21,425 nucleotides of DNA, from NCBI GenBank assembly GCA_964581385.1, contig CAZOOK010000056.1:1-21425 (forward strand), in the 5' to 3' direction. The notes under the pieces are model-generated. The model was not told where the DNA came from, made no database searches, and saw only the letters and a program-made list of their open reading frames with translations. Shown here in pieces: positions 1-8,550 of the stretch. The position numbers were made by a program, and so were the translations under genes. Every line of letters starts with the position of its first letter. The first letter of the stretch is position 1. Source of the stretch: CAZOOK01 sp964581385 (GTDB taxonomy: Bacteria; Pseudomonadota; Gammaproteobacteria; Nevskiales; Nevskiaceae).

Positions 1-196
1 AACAACGAATCCGCCGTTTCTATTTCAGCGTCCGCTGGTGACGTATCCGGGCTAACTAATAAAGTTTGAAACACGACATCGACCATCTCAGAAAGGTCCC
101 CCCGAATAATCAGGGGCTTACGTTCTGTCCCGAGGTGGATGGGCGGACAGTTGTCTGTTTTTCAAACTGTGAACAATGTAATCCAGAAATACACCC
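1..196. other. Left-edge non-coding stretch
   Basis: This is the region downstream of the minus-strand glutathione S-transferase. I see no convincing gene in it; the 60-codon open frame from 66 to 248 has no recognisable domain and runs into the transferase. A weak hairpin, ACAG-TTGT-CTGT followed by five T (about 148-163), could act as a plus-strand terminator for something left of the window, but a 4-bp stem is too short to call. Confidence 0.4.
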
Positions 197-832
197 CTAC
201 TCGAGCGCGGGCTTCATCTCCGGGTCACCCTTTTTCATCGCGCGCTGATAGGCGGGACGCTCGCCGATGCGCTTGAGATAGGCGAGCAAATTGGGCGAAG
301 CGCCCAGACCGCGCCCCGTGACGGCGCGCATGGTGGTCAGCGGGAAGACCATCATGATGTCGGCGGCGGTGAACTCGGGTCCCGCGAAGTACGGTACCTT
401 GCCAAGCCGCTCCTCGCTCATGCGATAGGCGAGTTCCTGACGCCCGGTGAATGCTTGCGCGGCCTGTTTGTTATCGCCGGCCATCCTTGAAGCCACGATG
501 CTCATCATCGCGGCCGGCACGAAGAAGCCGTTGCCAAAATGAAGCCAGTAAAGATAGTCCGGAAAGTTCGGCGCCTCCGAGCCCACCACGAGACGCCCTC
601 CGCCGTGGCGGGCGAGAATGTAATCCATGATCGCGCCCGTCTCCGCCAGCGAAAAGCTGCCGTCGGTGATGATAGGTGCCGTGCCTTGCGGATGCAGGGC
701 CTTATAGGCTGGCGGCGCGGCTCCATTCGGATCGCGCGAATAGGTTTTTAACTCATAGGCAATACCAAGTTCCTCGCAGAGCCATACGATCCGCTCGGAT
801 TGCGAGACCCCCAGGTGATGGACAGTGATCAT
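197..832 (-). CDS. Glutathione S-transferase family protein
   Basis: A soluble 211-residue protein of normal length for a cytosolic glutathione transferase, which conjugates glutathione to electrophiles or reduces them in detoxification. Residues 1-80 form the thioredoxin-like domain. It opens with ITVHHLGVSQSERIVW, has the cis-proline at P53 (GTAPIITDG), and has the glutathione gamma-glutamyl site at E64-T65 (AETGAIMDYIL, where many members have ES). The rest is the helical C-terminal domain, including the FTAADIMM segment where the N-capping box (S/T-x-x-D) is found. The start codon has only a weak purine-rich upstream site. The gene is transcribed divergently from the REC-EAL gene across a 348-bp gap. 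The substrate cannot be read from sequence. Confidence 0.9.
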   Translation of the reverse strand: MITVHHLGVSQSERIVWLCEELGIAYELKTYSRDPNGAAPPAYKALHPQGTAPIITDGSFSLAETGAIMDYILARHGGGRLVVGSEAPNFPDYLYWLHFGNGFFVPAAMMSIVASRMAGDNKQAAQAFTGRQELAYRMSEERLGKVPYFAGPEFTAADIMMVFPLTTMRAVTGRGLGASPNLLAYLKRIGERPAYQRAMKKGDPEMKPALE

Positions 833-1180
833 GTTAGAAGTCTCAGCTGGCGGTTTGGTGTGGCGATGCTACTCAAGCGTACAGAGCCCTGCCAGCTCGA
901 CGTAGTTCACATCGAGGCGATACCGAGCCCCAACCGCCGTTCCAATATTTTTCCTCAACGATATCTGGCAGAAGCAGCACGCATTCGAAATGATCAGTTT
1001 TTGATGAGCAACAACCGTGCGTGACACAGCTATATGGCCGCAATCGAGTCCCGCATCGATCGCGTGAAATCGACCGTATATCCCTGACGTCTGGACTAAA
1101 GTCTCACTTTGTTGTTACCTATACATGGATGCATGCTGGTTTCTGGTAATTGGAGTCTGCGTGGAACACAAGGACGATAT
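833..1180. promoter_or_regulatory. Divergent intergenic region, GST / REC-EAL
   Basis: A 348-bp non-coding stretch between divergently transcribed genes, so it should hold promoters for both. I found no sigma70 pair with good spacing that I would defend and no long dyad. An in-frame extension of the REC-EAL frame to ATG 1109 exists, but it lacks a ribosome-binding site and adds residues that do not belong to the receiver domain. Confidence 0.45.
1170..1175 (+). promoter_or_regulatory. Ribosome-binding site deciding the REC-EAL start
   Basis: AAGGAC lies 5 bases before ATG 1181. It supports that ATG over the upstream in-frame ATG at 1109. From 1181 the receiver domain begins about ten residues into the protein, which is normal. 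Confidence 0.6.
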
Positions 1181-2422
1181 ATGGCCGAGATCTCGCACAT
1201 ACCGCAGTTTCGCGCTTTGGTTATCGAAGATCACGAATTCCAGCGGGATATCGTGGTGCAAATCCTCAAGCTGTGTGGAGCCGTGGCAGTATCCGAAGCA
1301 GCCAACGGTGCCGCTGCAATAACGGCGATCGAATCTACCCGGGAAGCCCTCGATATCTTGGTGTGCGACCTGAATATGCCGGATATGGATGGCCTTGAAT
1401 TTCTACGCCACCTGGGGGAACGCCACTGCGCCAATTCCGTCATTCTCGCCAGCGGCCTCGACGCATCCATTATCAGAAGTGCCGAGGTCATGGGCCGCAC
1501 ATACGGAGTCCGATTGCTGGGAGCGATCGAAAAGCCGATTACGAAAAACAAGCTGCTCCCGTTACTGCTGCGTCATTTCGGACAGCAATTGACACCCTCG
1601 CGTCCGCAGGTTCAGTCAATGTCGCCGGCGGAAATCATGAAGGGGTTGGAAAAGCGCCAATTTGTGCCTTTCTTCCAACCCAAGGTTGACATGCGCAGAT
1701 GCACGCTCGCTGGAGTGGAAGCGCTGATGCGCTGGCGGCACCCCGAATACGGGGTGGTGATGCCAGCGGCGTTCATCTCAGTCATGGAAGAAAACGATCT
1801 GATCACCCGCTGCACGTATGACCTATTTGAATCGGCCCTGGTTGCCTGCCGTCAATGGTTCGATCGGGGTTACCTGGTTTCAGTGGCGATCAACGTCTCG
1901 GTGGAATCCTTGGCGGATACCACGTTGCCCGATCAATTCAGCTCCAGGGTCGATGCCGCAAATCTGGATCCGGGCTTGATCACGATCGAAATTACCGAAT
2001 CCACGGCGATGACTGACCTCGGCCATTCCCTGGAAACGCTGGCACGTCTGCGCATGAAAGGCTTTGGTCTGTCGATCGATGACTATGGAACGGGATTTTC
2101 CTCGATGCAGCAGCTCACACGCATCCCGTTTAGTGAATTGAAAATCGACCAGACCTTCGTTACGGGGTCGGCGCGCGAACCCGTACTTTCCGCTTTGCTT
2201 GAAAGCAGCGTGGGTATCGGGCGACGCCTCGGGCTCAAGACGGTGGCCGAAGGAGTGGAATCAAATGAGGATTGGGAGGTAGCCGCCAAGCTTGGTTGCG
2301 ACATCGCGCAAGGTTATTTCGTCGCCAAGCCGATGCCTGCAGCCGAACTGTTGGGCTGGTACGAAACCTGGCTTGGGAAATATGGGCGGACTCCGCCGCA
2401 CAACGCGGTCATCAATACCTGA
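1181..2422 (+). CDS. RocR-like response regulator with EAL c-di-GMP phosphodiesterase domain
   Basis: A 413-residue cytoplasmic regulator that should hydrolyse cyclic di-GMP to pGpG under control of phosphorylation. The receiver domain is about residues 10-130: acidic pair E16-D17, phospho-acceptor D63 in VCDLNMPDMDG, S91 at the Thr/Ser switch position and K118 in EKPI. The EAL domain is about 150-395 and looks catalytically complete: E180-A181-L182, N238 (INVS), E270/E273 (EITES), D300-D301 in DDYGTG, K321 (LKID), E358 (AEGVE) and the Q377-GYF motif. The order and length match Pseudomonas RocR. A gene for an Hpt protein follows immediately, so a phosphorelay input is likely. No histidine kinase gene is present in the window. 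Confidence 0.93.
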   Translation: MAEISHIPQFRALVIEDHEFQRDIVVQILKLCGAVAVSEAANGAAAITAIESTREALDILVCDLNMPDMDGLEFLRHLGERHCANSVILASGLDASIIRSAEVMGRTYGVRLLGAIEKPITKNKLLPLLLRHFGQQLTPSRPQVQSMSPAEIMKGLEKRQFVPFFQPKVDMRRCTLAGVEALMRWRHPEYGVVMPAAFISVMEENDLITRCTYDLFESALVACRQWFDRGYLVSVAINVSVESLADTTLPDQFSSRVDAANLDPGLITIEITESTAMTDLGHSLETLARLRMKGFGLSIDDYGTGFSSMQQLTRIPFSELKIDQTFVTGSAREPVLSALLESSVGIGRRLGLKTVAEGVESNEDWEVAAKLGCDIAQGYFVAKPMPAAELLGWYETWLGKYGRTPPHNAVINT

Positions 2423-2445
2423 ATCGCGTCAATGACGAGCCGGCA

Positions 2446-2793
2446 GTGCTGAAGCGTACGGAGACGGCCGTATTGGACCTTTCGGTACTGCGCGAGAGCA
2501 TCGGCGACCGTCCCGAACTCATTGCGGACGTCATGGCCAGCTTTCTCCTGGCGATAGATACAGAACTCGATGCCCTGCTCAGAGCGGCTGACCAGTCCGA
2601 CGCCACTATGACCACGCGGGCCGCACACCGCATAAAGGGAGCTGCGCGAGCCGTAGGTGCCACAAGATTGGCGGAGCTTTGCCAATCAATTGAAGCAGCA
2701 GCTCACGTTTCCAGCTGGGACTCAGTGCATCGCTGCCTGCAACGCTTTCCTGTCGCCGTCGAAGAAGTGGCCGACGCAATCCGCGGGCCCTAA
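2446..2793 (+). CDS. Stand-alone Hpt phosphotransfer protein
   Basis: A 115-residue Hpt (histidine phosphotransfer) protein that relays phosphate between a hybrid histidine kinase and a response regulator. The motif AHRIKGAARAVGA gives the phospho-accepting histidine H61, with K64-G65 after it, in a four-helix-bundle-like context (IADVMASFLL before, LAELCQSIEAAA after). The start is uncertain. I chose GTG 2446, 23 bases after the REC-EAL stop, because no ATG lies between the stop and the domain and a weak GACGAG site precedes it. The only in-frame ATG (2272) lies deep inside the upstream gene. The natural partner is the receiver of the preceding gene. Confidence 0.8.
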   Translation: MLKRTETAVLDLSVLRESIGDRPELIADVMASFLLAIDTELDALLRAADQSDATMTTRAAHRIKGAARAVGATRLAELCQSIEAAAHVSSWDSVHRCLQRFPVAVEEVADAIRGP

Positions 2794-2833
2794 CCAGGGC
2801 GAAAACCGTCCGGCCACTTCCCTGACACTATTA

Positions 2834-3541
2834 CTAGGCAGCGTCCGGCAGATCGAAAACGATCACCTCGGCGTTGTGGCCACCCCGCAGCCTCAACAAA
2901 GTAGTCTCGACTAATTTCAGGGCGTCGCCGGCTTCGAGCTCAACGTCGTTCGCGTTTAGCGCGCCGCGTGCCATATGCACATAGATGCGCCGTCCCGGCT
3001 TCACTTCGAGCGTGGCACTCTCCGCCTCGTTGAACAGTCCGGCATAAACTCGCGCGTCCTGATTGATGAGTAGCGAACCCTCGGCGCGATCGGGCGAGAC
3101 AATGAGACGCAAACGACCACGCTTCTCGTCAGACGAAAAGCGCTTCTCTTCGTAGCTCGGTTCGATACCCTGCAGACTCGGCTGAATCCAAATTTGCAGG
3201 AAATGCACCGGCTCGGTGCTGGAAGGATTGAACTCGCTGTGCCGCACACCCCGGCCCGCGCTCATGCGCTGCACGTCACCAGGTCGGATCGTTGAGCCAT
3301 TGCCCATAGAATCCTTGTGTGCGAGTTCGCCATCAAGCACGTAGCTGATGATCTCCATGTCACGATGGCCGTGCGTACCGAAACCGGCACCCGCCTGCAC
3401 TTGATCTTCGTTAATCACGCGAAGCGGACCGAATTCGATGTGCTCCGGATCGAAATAGTCGGCGAAAGAAAAGCTGTGAAAGGATTCGAGCCAGCCGTGC
3501 TCGGCATGACCGCGCTCGTTACTGCGTCTGATTTCATTCAT
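2834..3541 (-). CDS. Pirin family protein (YhhW-like quercetin 2,3-dioxygenase)
   Basis: A 235-residue bicupin of the bacterial pirin family. E. coli YhhW, its best-studied relative, is a metal-dependent quercetinase. The N-terminal cupin carries the four metal ligands at the same positions as YhhW: H57 and H59 in THGHRDME, then H101 and E103 in GVRHSE. The C-terminal cupin starts around residue 145 and lacks ligands, as usual. A strong AAGGAG site precedes the ATG. The gene converges on the Hpt gene with a 40-bp gap. The physiological substrate of such proteins is rarely known, so quercetin activity is only a family-level suggestion. Confidence 0.92.
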   Translation of the reverse strand: MNEIRRSNERGHAEHGWLESFHSFSFADYFDPEHIEFGPLRVINEDQVQAGAGFGTHGHRDMEIISYVLDGELAHKDSMGNGSTIRPGDVQRMSAGRGVRHSEFNPSSTEPVHFLQIWIQPSLQGIEPSYEEKRFSSDEKRGRLRLIVSPDRAEGSLLINQDARVYAGLFNEAESATLEVKPGRRIYVHMARGALNANDVELEAGDALKLVETTLLRLRGGHNAEVIVFDLPDAA

Positions 3542-3902
3542 GACATTCTCCTTGAGGCATGAAGATAAGGGCGAGCGCGTGAATAAAAAAGAGCAAAATT
3601 CAGCTCAAACCAATCGATAAATCGAATGCTTTTGGCACCCGGCTTCGAGTGACCGGCATGCTCGCTGATGGACTGATCAGGGGTGTCGCTGAAGATGTTG
3701 CGCGCTCAGGGGCCTGGTCATGACAGACGTAGTCAGGCCGATGCGCATCGGATGAGCGTGAAGTGGTCACTCCTCACAGAGCGCTAGCGCGCGGCAGACC
3801 TGTATTATTTTATGAATTAACCATGTAGCCGAACCGAAAAGAACTGCGGTACCTGCGCAAATTTAGAAATCCCCCAAACGGCGACATTCCGGAATTGAGT
3901 AA
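3542..3902. promoter_or_regulatory. Divergent intergenic region with palindromes, pirin / PQQ dehydrogenase
   Basis: A 361-bp non-coding region between divergent genes. It contains a perfect 14-bp palindrome CCGATGCGCATCGG (3738-3751), a perfect 10-bp palindrome GCGCTAGCGC (3781-3790), two 8-bp palindromes (3673-3680 and 3717-3724) and TCGAT-AA-ATCGA (3614-3625). The two longest are centred 41 bp apart, close to four helical turns. A possible -10 box TATTAT lies at about 3802-3807, but no matching -35 box is visible. Operators for a dimeric regulator are plausible. Confidence 0.5.
3738..3751. repeat. Perfect 14-bp palindrome, possible operator
   Basis: CCGATGC/GCATCGG is a perfect dyad with no spacer, 152 bp before the PQQ dehydrogenase start. 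A palindrome of this length is expected about once by chance in a window this size, so its intergenic position is the main argument for function. Confidence 0.4.
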
Positions 3903-6005
3903 ATGAGAACAGTCGGTCCTCGACGGATTACGCTTGGTGTGACGTTGTTCATACTCATACTCATCGCCGCAGTTCCGGCGATCAGATGGCGTGTGGTCTT
4001 AGTGGCTCTGAAAGCCGCAGGCCAACTCGAAAGCGTCGACTGGAGCGACCTCGCGTACGTGGGACGGCCCAACTCGGGGATCCGGCTCTCCCGGCTGGAT
4101 TACCATCGCAACGCGTTCACCGTCATCAATAACCCGATGGATTCGCCGGCCGATCGGGAGCGCGGGCGAACGCTGTTCGCCAACAACTGCGCCCGCTGTC
4201 ACGGCGGCACCGCGGACGGGGGAGCCGGCCCCGCATTAACCGGCCGAGCATTCACGCACGGCGACAGCGACTGGGCGTTATTTCGCACCGTCAGCCACGG
4301 CGTGCCCGGCACAGCCATGCGGCCGGCGCCGCTTTCGCGTGATGACGTGTGGCGTGTCATTGCGTTTCTTCGCCAACTGGCCTTTGATCGCTCTGCGCAC
4401 GCATATGGGTCCGCCATCGGCAGCACGGCACAGATTCCTGAAATAAAAGTCACAACCCCTGAGATGCTGCAACGCGCGGGCGATGACCTCGACGATTGGC
4501 TACTGCCTTCTGCAACGTATTCGGCTCAGCGATTCTCCGGTGACGCCCAGATCAATGCCGCGAACGTGTCACAACTGGCCGTGCAATGGATCAACCAGTT
4601 TGGCACCAGCGATGCACGCATCGAATCGGTCCCGATCGTCGTTGGCCAATGGATGTACGTGACATTGCCGCAGGGCACGGTCATGGCCATAGATACCAGA
4701 AATGGAGCGACCATCTGGAAATACGAGCGGCCGCCACCGCCGGACGTGCTGCTATGTTGCGTCACCACTAATCGTGGCGTTGCTGTCCTTGGGACACGTG
4801 TCTACGTCGGCACGCAGGATGCGCATTTATTAGCGCTGGATGCCAAAACCGGCCGACTGATTTGGGACCAGACAGTAGCCAACTATCGCGATGGCTACAG
4901 CATTACTTCCGCACCATTGCCGGTCGGAGACCAGATCATAACGGGCATCGCAGGCGGTGATTTTTCGACGCGTGGATTTATCACGGCCTACGACGCCGAA
5001 AGCGGGGCCATGCGCTGGCGCACCTACACTATTCCCGGCCCGGGAGAGACCGGCCACGATACCTGGCGAGGTAATTCCTGGCGTACCGGTGGCGCCACCA
5101 CCTGGGGCATAGGTGCCTATGATCCGCAGCTAGGTTTAGTGTATTGGGGGACCGGGAATGCAGCTCCCGATTTCTACACTGCCGATCGCGGCGGCGACAA
5201 TCTCTACTCGAATTCTCTGCTTGCTCTCGATGCCGCCACCGGCCGCATCGTTTGGCACTTCCAGTTCAGCCCCGGTGACGATCACGACTGGGACTCGATC
5301 CAGACTCCGGCGTTGATCGACGTCTTGGAAGGTGGCGTGCAGAAACGACTGCTCGCAGTCGCAAACCGCAATGGATTTTACTACGTGCTGGATCGCGTCA
5401 CGGGGAAATTCGTACGTGGGGAACCGTTCGTTAAACAAACCTGGGCGAGCGGGCTGACCATCGACGGGCGTCCGATCCGCCTTGCGGGAACTAGCCCGAC
5501 GCCGAATGGAGTGCTGCTATACCCCAGCACCAACGGCGGAACAAATTGGTGGCTATCTGCTTTCAGTCCCGCCACCCATCTGTCCTATGTAGATATACAG
5601 GAGCGCGGTGGTATGTATTTTTCAACCGAAACCGCGCCGAGCCCCACGAAGGGCAAACCTTTCGTCGGCAGCTTTGGGCGCGATGTCGACGGCGATTTCC
5701 ACTACGCGGCGGTGCGAGCCATCGATCCGATGACCGCTTCGGTCCGATGGGAATACCGCAACTCCGGCTATAGCGATTGGCCTCGGGGTGGACTGCTCGC
5801 CACGACAGGCGGATTGGTGTTCGGTTCTGACACTTCCAGAGTCATCGCACTGGACGCGAGCAGCGGTCGCTTGCTGTGGTCGTTCGACACCGGTGGTCAG
5901 ATTTGCGCCGCACCGGTAAGTTTTAGAGTCGGCGACAGGCAACACATCGCGATCATGGCAGGGCAGATGCTCATTACGTTTGCTCTACCACCTTCTCGCT
6001 CGTAG
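3903..6005 (+). CDS. Membrane-anchored PQQ-dependent dehydrogenase with N-terminal cytochrome c domain
   Basis: A 700-residue quinohaemoprotein that should oxidise an alcohol, aldehyde or sugar in the periplasm and pass electrons through its own haem to the respiratory chain. Residues 10-30 form one hydrophobic segment, probably an uncleaved anchor. A cytochrome c domain follows (about 83-160) with C96-A-R-C99-H100 binding haem and M139 (GTAM) the likely axial ligand. Residues 195-700 form the PQQ beta-propeller, with several AxDxxxGxxxW blade repeats, the vicinal cysteine pair C285-C286 followed by NRG, and an HDWD block (461-464) containing the probable catalytic aspartate. In most quinohaemoprotein alcohol dehydrogenases the cytochrome is C-terminal; here it is N-terminal. 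No PQQ synthesis genes are in the window. The ribosome-binding site is weak. Confidence 0.9.
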   Translation: MRTVGPRRITLGVTLFILILIAAVPAIRWRVVLVALKAAGQLESVDWSDLAYVGRPNSGIRLSRLDYHRNAFTVINNPMDSPADRERGRTLFANNCARCHGGTADGGAGPALTGRAFTHGDSDWALFRTVSHGVPGTAMRPAPLSRDDVWRVIAFLRQLAFDRSAHAYGSAIGSTAQIPEIKVTTPEMLQRAGDDLDDWLLPSATYSAQRFSGDAQINAANVSQLAVQWINQFGTSDARIESVPIVVGQWMYVTLPQGTVMAIDTRNGATIWKYERPPPPDVLLCCVTTNRGVAVLGTRVYVGTQDAHLLALDAKTGRLIWDQTVANYRDGYSITSAPLPVGDQIITGIAGGDFSTRGFITAYDAESGAMRWRTYTIPGPGETGHDTWRGNSWRTGGATTWGIGAYDPQLGLVYWGTGNAAPDFYTADRGGDNLYSNSLLALDAATGRIVWHFQFSPGDDHDWDSIQTPALIDVLEGGVQKRLLAVANRNGFYYVLDRVTGKFVRGEPFVKQTWASGLTIDGRPIRLAGTSPTPNGVLLYPSTNGGTNWWLSAFSPATHLSYVDIQERGGMYFSTETAPSPTKGKPFVGSFGRDVDGDFHYAAVRAIDPMTASVRWEYRNSGYSDWPRGGLLATTGGLVFGSDTSRVIALDASSGRLLWSFDTGGQICAAPVSFRVGDRQHIAIMAGQMLITFALPPSRS

Positions 6006-6230
6006 AGCCACCAGTGGATCCGTGTAGAACGCTGTCATGGCGCGAGCTCGTCCTGTTCCGGCGCTGCTTTCGAAGGTGCGGGCATCATCACTCTCCCTAG
6101 AAAACCTAGCCTTGCAGCACAACAATATTCAGTTTGAGCATGCCGAACGGCTGCGCTCCCAGCCATGTCGATCGCTGACGACGTGCCCTGGACGTGGGTG
6201 TGGAAAGTCCCCACTCAGTTCATCTCGAGC
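6006..6230. other. Convergent gap, PQQ dehydrogenase / GH3
   Basis: A 225-bp gap between the ends of two converging genes. The only structure I see is a 5-bp hairpin, GGCTG (6148-6152) with CAGCC (6159-6163), without a T-run in either direction. No gene or convincing terminator is visible. Confidence 0.4.
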
Positions 6231-8378
6231 CTATGCGCGCAGGCGAATACTCCCAACGAGAAGCTGAGACCGATCGGCACAGGGCCCGACGAGAATTTCG
6301 ACTTCCCCGGGCTCGAATGTGGGCCAGAGATCGGATCCCAGGAATCGTAGATCCGATGCGGACAGAGATATCTCGACCGTCCCGGTTTCGCCAGGTCGCA
6401 AGGTGATCTTTGCAAAACCCTTGAGCTCCAGCAGCGGCCGCGCGACACTCGCCAGCTTGTCACGCGTGAAGAGGAAGACCGTCTCTTCAGCGACTGCTTT
6501 GCCCTCATTCATGACATCGACTCGAACCTCTATCTCGTCGGCTTCCGTCACGCTGGCCGGTGTGATGCGTAGGTTGCTGAGAGTGAAGCGGCCGTAGGTG
6601 AGACCATGGCCGAACGGGTACAGGGGTTCATTCGGCACGTCGAGATATTTGCTGGTGAAATGATCATTGGGATCCGCAGGTCGACCACTCGGGCGTTGAG
6701 CGAAGAAAATGGGCACTTGTCCCAGGGCGCGCGGCCAGGTGATCGGCGTGCGTCCACTCGGCGAAACGCGCCCCGTCACCACGTCAGTGATGGCGTTGCC
6801 GGCTTCGCTTCCGAGAAACCAAGCCGCAAGGAGGGCATCCGCGCTCTCGGCAAGCCAGGACACCATGAGTGGCCGGCCTGAAAAGATGATCGCGATGACT
6901 GGAATGCCAAGCTTGCGGGCACGTCTGCATACGGCTTCCGCGAGCGCGCGCTGCTGCCCGGGAAGTTCAGGATAAGCGCGGCTCGCCGCCTCGCCGCTCA
7001 TGGTTGCCGCTTCACCAAGGCACAGGAGGATCGCGTCCGCCCCGTCGCAAAGATCAACGGCAGCGGCAATGTCTTTCTTAGCTTTGTCGTTGATCGCAAC
7101 ACCAGGCGCATGCAGGATCTCCGTTCCCGGTAATCCTTGGCGCAGACCCGCGAGGACGCTGACGTGGCCCTCCGCCACACCTGCCGCCCACCACGGTCCA
7201 CGCATTTCCTCGGCAGCGTCTGCGAGCGGACCAATGACGCATAGCCGGCGGAGAGGGTCCGCGAGCGGTAGCGCGTTCTTTTCGTTCTTCAGCATCACGA
7301 TGGCGCGCGCTCCGACTTCCCGCGCCAATTGCCGCCGCTGAGCCAGCACGGCGTGGGTCTCAGGCTTCGAACCTCTGCGGTACGGGTCCTCGAAAAGGCC
7401 GAGATGCTCCTTGAGCTTGAGCACCCGGCGCACCGCTACGTCGATCTCGTCAATCGTGACGAGTCCGCGCTCCAGTGCGATCGGTAGGCCTTTACGGTAA
7501 GCATCGGCCATCATGTCGATGTCCACGCCGGCCTTGAGGGCCAGTGCCGCCGCATCGGGCAGGTCGGCAGCGATACCGTGGCGGATGAGTTCCCCGATGG
7601 CGTTGTAGTCACTGACCAAAACACCATCGAAGCCAAGCTGTCCGCGCAGGTAGTCACGCAGCAGTACCGTGTTGGCCGTCATCGGAATACCGGCGAGGTC
7701 TGTAAAGGCAGGCATAATCGTCGCCACGCCGGCCTTGACCGCCGCCACAAAGGCGGGCAGATGGATTTCGTGCAGTGTGCGCTCCGAGATATCAACGGAC
7801 GCATACTCCCGTCCCGCCATCACCGGACCGTAGGCGCAGAAATGCTTGGCACAGGCCGCGAGCGAATCCGCGGAAGCCAGGTCCGCGCCCTGAAAGCCCC
7901 GAACCTTTGCTTCAGCGATACGCGCGCCGAGCCAAGGATCTTCGCCCGGACCTTCGGCCGTGCGGCCCCAGCGTGGATCGCGGGAAACATCCAGCATCGG
8001 CGCGAACGTCATGGCCAATCCATCGGCAGCACCTTCCGCGGCCGCCTCGCGTGCTGTCCGTGTCCAGGCCTCCGGATCGAACAAGGCCGCCTCGGCCAAT
8101 GGAATCGGAAACAGCGTCCGGTGTCCGTGAATGATGTCGAGCCCGATCAGCAGCGGAATGCCGAGACGGGACTCCTCGACCGCCAGACGCTGCATCTCAT
8201 GCACGGGTCCCGGACCCACCATATTTAGTAGATTGCCGATCGTGCCGGCTTTGATCGCGTCGGTGGAATCGCCTGCGATGATGGGCCCCGTCACCGCATA
8301 GCTGGAAGCCGTCATGGTGAGCTGGCCGAGCTTCTCCGCCAGCGTCATGTCACTCATCAACTTTTCGATCCGGCTCAT
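6231..8378 (-). CDS. GH3 family beta-glucosidase
   Basis: A 715-residue glycoside hydrolase family 3 enzyme that should release glucose from the non-reducing end of beta-glucosides or beta-gluco-oligosaccharides. The TIM-barrel domain is about residues 1-330, with RDPRWGR (133-139), KHFCAYG (178-184) and the nucleophile D257 in LVSDYNA. The alpha/beta sandwich follows, with a GEAASR segment where the acid/base glutamate is usually found, before LPGQQ. A C-terminal fibronectin-III-like domain ends the protein, as in BglX-type enzymes. There is no signal peptide, so it appears cytoplasmic, unlike periplasmic BglX. AAGGA precedes the ATG. It is divergent from the glycoamylase-like gene over 172 bp and probably acts in the same pathway, possibly on beta-1,2-linked oligosaccharides; specificity is not visible. 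Confidence 0.92.
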   Translation of the reverse strand: MSRIEKLMSDMTLAEKLGQLTMTASSYAVTGPIIAGDSTDAIKAGTIGNLLNMVGPGPVHEMQRLAVEESRLGIPLLIGLDIIHGHRTLFPIPLAEAALFDPEAWTRTAREAAAEGAADGLAMTFAPMLDVSRDPRWGRTAEGPGEDPWLGARIAEAKVRGFQGADLASADSLAACAKHFCAYGPVMAGREYASVDISERTLHEIHLPAFVAAVKAGVATIMPAFTDLAGIPMTANTVLLRDYLRGQLGFDGVLVSDYNAIGELIRHGIAADLPDAAALALKAGVDIDMMADAYRKGLPIALERGLVTIDEIDVAVRRVLKLKEHLGLFEDPYRRGSKPETHAVLAQRRQLAREVGARAIVMLKNEKNALPLADPLRRLCVIGPLADAAEEMRGPWWAAGVAEGHVSVLAGLRQGLPGTEILHAPGVAINDKAKKDIAAAVDLCDGADAILLCLGEAATMSGEAASRAYPELPGQQRALAEAVCRRARKLGIPVIAIIFSGRPLMVSWLAESADALLAAWFLGSEAGNAITDVVTGRVSPSGRTPITWPRALGQVPIFFAQRPSGRPADPNDHFTSKYLDVPNEPLYPFGHGLTYGRFTLSNLRITPASVTEADEIEVRVDVMNEGKAVAEETVFLFTRDKLASVARPLLELKGFAKITLRPGETGTVEISLSASDLRFLGSDLWPTFEPGEVEILVGPCADRSQLLVGSIRLRA

Positions 8379-8550
8379 CGAATCCAGTCCTTAGGAAAAA
8401 GTGCCGTTCGCATGATAGGCCGGCTGCAAGAATGCGTCAGCAAGTCTGACCGGAAAAGAGGTCGAAGCCAAACTGCGCGGCGGGTCGGTGAACGACGCAA
8501 CATGCCAATTGCGCAAAAGCAGTTCACAATCGGTAAACGAGGAGGTGGCC
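8379..8550. promoter_or_regulatory. Divergent promoter region, GH3 / glycoamylase-like gene
   Basis: A 172-bp region that must hold promoters for both directions. It contains the palindrome TTGCGCAA at 8509-8516, a possible but weak operator. I see no clear -35/-10 pair. No regulator gene lies beside it. Confidence 0.4.
8541..8546 (+). promoter_or_regulatory. Ribosome-binding site deciding the glycoamylase-like start
   Basis: GGAGGT lies 4 bases before ATG 8551. It supports this start over the in-frame ATG at 8488, which has no such site. Confidence 0.7.

Noticed and set aside
2272..2445. Long N-terminal extension of the Hpt protein from ATG 2272
   Set aside because: It would overlap the conserved end of the EAL domain by about 150 bases, and the extra residues look like an out-of-frame translation.
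7578..8228. 216-codon open frame opposite the GH3 gene
   Set aside because: It lies antisense to conserved GH3 motifs, shows no recognisable domain, and is typical of third-position GC bias in a moderately GC-rich genome.
8488..8550. Upstream ATG start of the glycoamylase-like gene
   Set aside because: It lacks a ribosome-binding site, adds 21 residues without signal-peptide character, and a strong GGAGGT sits before ATG 8551.
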